In this document: piece by piece, positions 61,001 through 64,000 of the stretch
Layout of the letters: every line of letters begins with the position of its first letter
Position numbering within the stretch: the stretch's first letter is position 1
DNA from: Membranipora membranacea
Taxonomy: Eukaryota > Bryozoa > Gymnolaemata > Cheilostomatida > Membraniporidae
Direction: 5' to 3'
DNA length: 64,000 bases
NCBI GenBank assembly: GCA_914767715.1
Contig: OU612065.1
Coordinates: 13,766,001-13,830,000, forward strand
Notes under the pieces: model-generated
Database searches by the model: none
Told to the model about the DNA's origin: nothing
What the model saw: only the letters and a program-made list of their open reading frames with translations
Program-made: the position numbers and the translations under genes

Positions 61001-64000
61001 TATATAACATTATATAAAAAATCATCAAAGTAGGCCTATATGTAAAAGCAATCGATGATTACTTGAGCTGGTAAAACCCAAATTTTTCATCTTCCCTATA
61101 TTTATTATATTTAATGCTCAATTATCCGTGGAAATGATCCGATTGCAGCTTTCTTATTCTCTTTTTTATCAAGAATTCCTCTATGATGAAATGCTGGTTC
61201 AAGCAGGACAGTGAATTCTCAATACCAAAAGGATGTATAACACTTGCTTTCACAAGGTATGATACTTTCCCAGGACCACTGTTGTATAATAGAGAAGTGA
61301 TTTTGTAATGTTCATGTTTTGAAGCAGTTTCCTATTTCCTATCAGCTGCTATCAACCTGTTTTCAACCACTGTTTTTTCTTTGGCAGACCTGGCAGCAGG
61401 TTTCCTTAATTTCTTCTTTTATCTAATTTCAGCCCCCACGCCAGTGACAAACCAACGCATGAGAGCTTGTTGTGGCTGATGATAGAAATTTTCAAAGACG
61501 ACTTCCTGGAATACAGTTACAGTGCTGAGCTTGCCAACATCTCATACAAGGTTAATCAGGCGCACTATGGTTTTGAGGTAAGTTTAGGCAGTATACGTAT
61601 TGACATGCATGTTGAGGAATTGTCCACACTTGTTGAGAGGGAGGACAACAAATAGTGCATCCATCTCATAATTTCGGTTCCAGGACCAGGGATATTCTCT
61701 AGGACTGATTTGATTTGTATATTTATTTTCAGTTGCAGCTGTGCGGTTATACACAAAAAATGAAAACATTTTTGGAAAAGATACTGTGTTCACTCACCTC
61801 TATTAAAATCAACAAAAGGAAAATGACAATCATGAAAGAGAAGGTAAATCTAACTTTAAGTCTTATCTGTTCATCACATCATGCTAAGTTTGTTTGAAAT
61901 TTCCTCAAAGCCATAATACTGTAATTATTGCCACACTTTTTACCATTATTACTACTTTTTCTTGATCACACACTACCTCATCGCACAAACTCAAGCTTTA
62001 TCCCTCATCATGTTTATAATAGTTTTGAGTACTTTTCATTTCAGTACAGACAGTATTTGACAAACAGAAGGGAGGCTGAGCCTGCTGAGCGAGCAAGCAC
62101 TAAGCTTGAAACTCTACTTAGCAAGATCTGCTGGTCAGAGGATGAACTACTTGAGAGTATGTGTGACTTGACAGCAGACCAGCTGACATCATTCATCCCT
62201 GAGTTTTTCTCAAGGTACCTTAGTGCTACTATCATTCCTTCAACTTACATCAGTATATGAATAACACTGATTTGCTAAATATGAAGATGATGGTGCGCAA
62301 ACATGTTTTGGTTTTGTAACTTCTAGATTTTCCTGCTTTAACTCATATACTGTAATTTGCTAGTGTACATAATATAAAGATGAATTATTGAATGTCCAGA
62401 CTATGGTCGCTGAGAAACAGAGCACATTTTAATCTGTATACTTTTCTATGTTCAGAATTCACATTGAGGCATTAGTATTCGGAAACTACACAGAGGAATC
62501 AGCTACATCTCTGATTTCAATAGTGGAGACAACTCTTACATCTCAAATGCAGTGCAAACCTCTGAACATCCACGCACCATCCCGCGGCAGAGCTGTGGTT
62601 CATCTTCCTTTTGGTAAGTTCATTTACAGAGATTTGGAAATACTTGCACAACACCTTAACCTGACAGTTTTGAAGATAAAACATCATCTATGCATCATTA
62701 TTATTTTGCGGGATAAGTTTGGATTTTCTTTTACTAGGCAGCAGTTATACCTACAATGAAACCAATGAAATTCATCAATCATCATCTGTGTATAATTACT
62801 ACCAGTTTAATGCTGAAGATTATCACCATGCTATGTTGCTGGAATTACTACATCAAGTAATCAAGGACCCATGCTATGACCAGTTGAGGTTTGTTCTTTT
62901 TGTCTGTTCATTTTTTTCCGCTACCTTATTTGGCTGGGTCTTTTCAGTCCTCGCATATCGCTCCTAAACACATGTAAACGCACTTACAAATGTTCTATAC
63001 TTTTAACTTCAATTTTGCACAGTTGTTGCGATATCATTGAAGTAGAAAATACAATTTTAAGATTCCCTTGTACATTTTTTGTTGTTATACTGTTAAGACA
63101 GAATAATTTTATTCTCGCTAAAAAATGCAATGGTATCTGGAATTTTTATAATGTGCTGCTGCTTGACCACCACATTTATCAAAATTTGGAATAACCACTA
63201 TAACATATTCTACAGGACACAGGAACAGCTGGGGTATCGTGTTCGAGCTGAAAAAACCAAAGCAGATGGTGTACTTGCATTGCTTGTTCTGGTTCAGAGT
63301 CATATGGAGCCTGAGTTTGTCAATCAGCGTATTGAGTCTTTCCTCACATCGTTTGTTGTAAGTTATCTGCTCAGATTTCGGGTGAAAGTGAAATATTGAA
63401 TTTGGTTATTTGCCTGCAAGCTTGGTTTCTAGAATATCACTTCGACTATGATCATCAATGTAGCAAAGCTTGAAAACATAAATCCTAAATTTAAAAAGGA
63501 AATGTTTTCAACCTGGAAATGGCTCAGTTAGATCTGGCCATCATGTTGTGTTATAAGGGAGACTATTTAAAGTAGTGAATAAATTTTTAGAAATTTTGAT
63601 CCCCAGGCCAACCCTTGACCATCTATGGTAATCATTTTACATTACCCATCATAATATGAAGCTCTATCATTTATATATACTACATATGTATCAGTTATTT
63701 TCGATTAAATGATGCATCTTCAACAAAATAATCCAATAGCTCTATCAAGAAAATGAAATCAAAACCAATTAATTTTTATTAATATTTATTTATAGGAGCA
63801 TTTACAGAATATGCCTGAGGAACATTACCAGCAGCACGTTTCCGGCCTTGTGTCAGCTAGAGTAGCCAAGGCGAAGAATCTACTAGATCAGAATACCGCC
63901 TTTTGGAGTGAGATTGTCAACCAGTTGTACGACTTTGATAGGTCCGAGATGGAAATACTATTTCTGCGGAAAATAACAAAGCAAGAGCTAATTCAGTGCT
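55077..64000 (+). CDS. Insulin-degrading enzyme paralogue (M16A), second tandem copy, 18 exons visible, cut by right edge
   Basis: Exons: 55077-55239, 55986-56062, 56266-56396, 57628-57797, 58011-58133, 58536-58738, 58961-59144, 59363-59544, 60129-60223, 60345-60570, 61174-61256, 61433-61577, 61733-61843, 62045-62214, 62456-62613, 62738-62888, 63216-63357, 63796-64000+. All phases equal those of the first copy; most exon lengths are identical (differences in exons 1, 7, 8 and 9). 906 residues are visible; about two more exons lie outside. Zinc motif HFCEH at residues 68-72 with E149 at HX2EHX76E, and RTQEQLGY (R791, Y798) are kept, so it is probably an active protease. It diverges nearby: [11 protein letters not shown] replaces [14 protein letters not shown] replaces GHEG, and exon 7 carries a six-residue insertion. 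Its substrate is unknown. Confidence 0.95.
55477..55518. repeat. Perfect 16-bp hairpin in IDE-2 intron 1
   Basis: CTGAGCTGTGATCAAT (55477-55492) and its exact complement (55503-55518) flank a 10-base loop. No poly-T follows and no transcript class is suggested, so it is most likely a small inverted-repeat remnant. Confidence 0.9.

Noticed and set aside
1-64000. tRNA, rRNA, CRISPR, prokaryotic operon or phage-like features
   Set aside because: Nothing resembling them was seen. The repeats are dispersed, not regularly spaced, and the genes are spliced animal genes.

Overview
The window is nuclear DNA of an animal. Genes are split by many GT-AG introns, mostly 60 bp to about 1 kb, in an AT-rich background, and the proteins are metazoan orthologues (TRPC4AP, PAXIP1/PTIP, insulin-degrading enzyme). 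The decayed LINE reverse transcriptase, the inverted-repeat elements and the moderate intron sizes suggest a marine or freshwater invertebrate, possibly a non-bilaterian such as a sponge. The species cannot be fixed from the sequence alone. All exon coordinates were read by eye from splice consensus, phase agreement and protein similarity recalled from the human orthologues; no alignment was run.

Layout. (1) 1-1329, minus strand: the first 443 codons of an unrecognised charged protein that runs off the left edge. (2) 1330-4740: a head-to-head intergenic region holding a 5'-truncated, frameshifted LINE reverse transcriptase (2773-3803, minus) and an NRF1-like palindrome. (3) 4741-17014, plus: complete TRPC4AP (TRUSS) in 19 coding exons, one of them tandemly duplicated. 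Its first intron carries a 698-bp inverted repeat. (4) 18767-30602, plus: complete PAXIP1/PTIP with six BRCT domains in 16 coding exons. Its introns hold a GC-rich inverted-repeat element and a 73-bp hairpin element. (5) 32652-49030, plus: a complete insulin-degrading enzyme (M16A) in 20 coding exons, ending in the peroxisomal signal SKL. (6) 49031-55048: a 6-kb spacer with a possible minus-strand terminal exon. (7) 55077-64000, plus: a second IDE paralogue in tandem, 18 coding exons visible, cut by the right edge.

The two IDE genes keep every intron position and phase and most exon lengths, so they come from a tandem gene duplication. Both retain the full zinc and catalytic set, while the second has diverged around it. 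No operon-like or defence-like system is present. The most informative structures are the duplicated TRPC4AP exon, the IDE tandem pair, the 200-bp duplication across an IDE intron/exon border, and a family of inverted repeats whose termini recur as a minimal palindrome 30 kb away.
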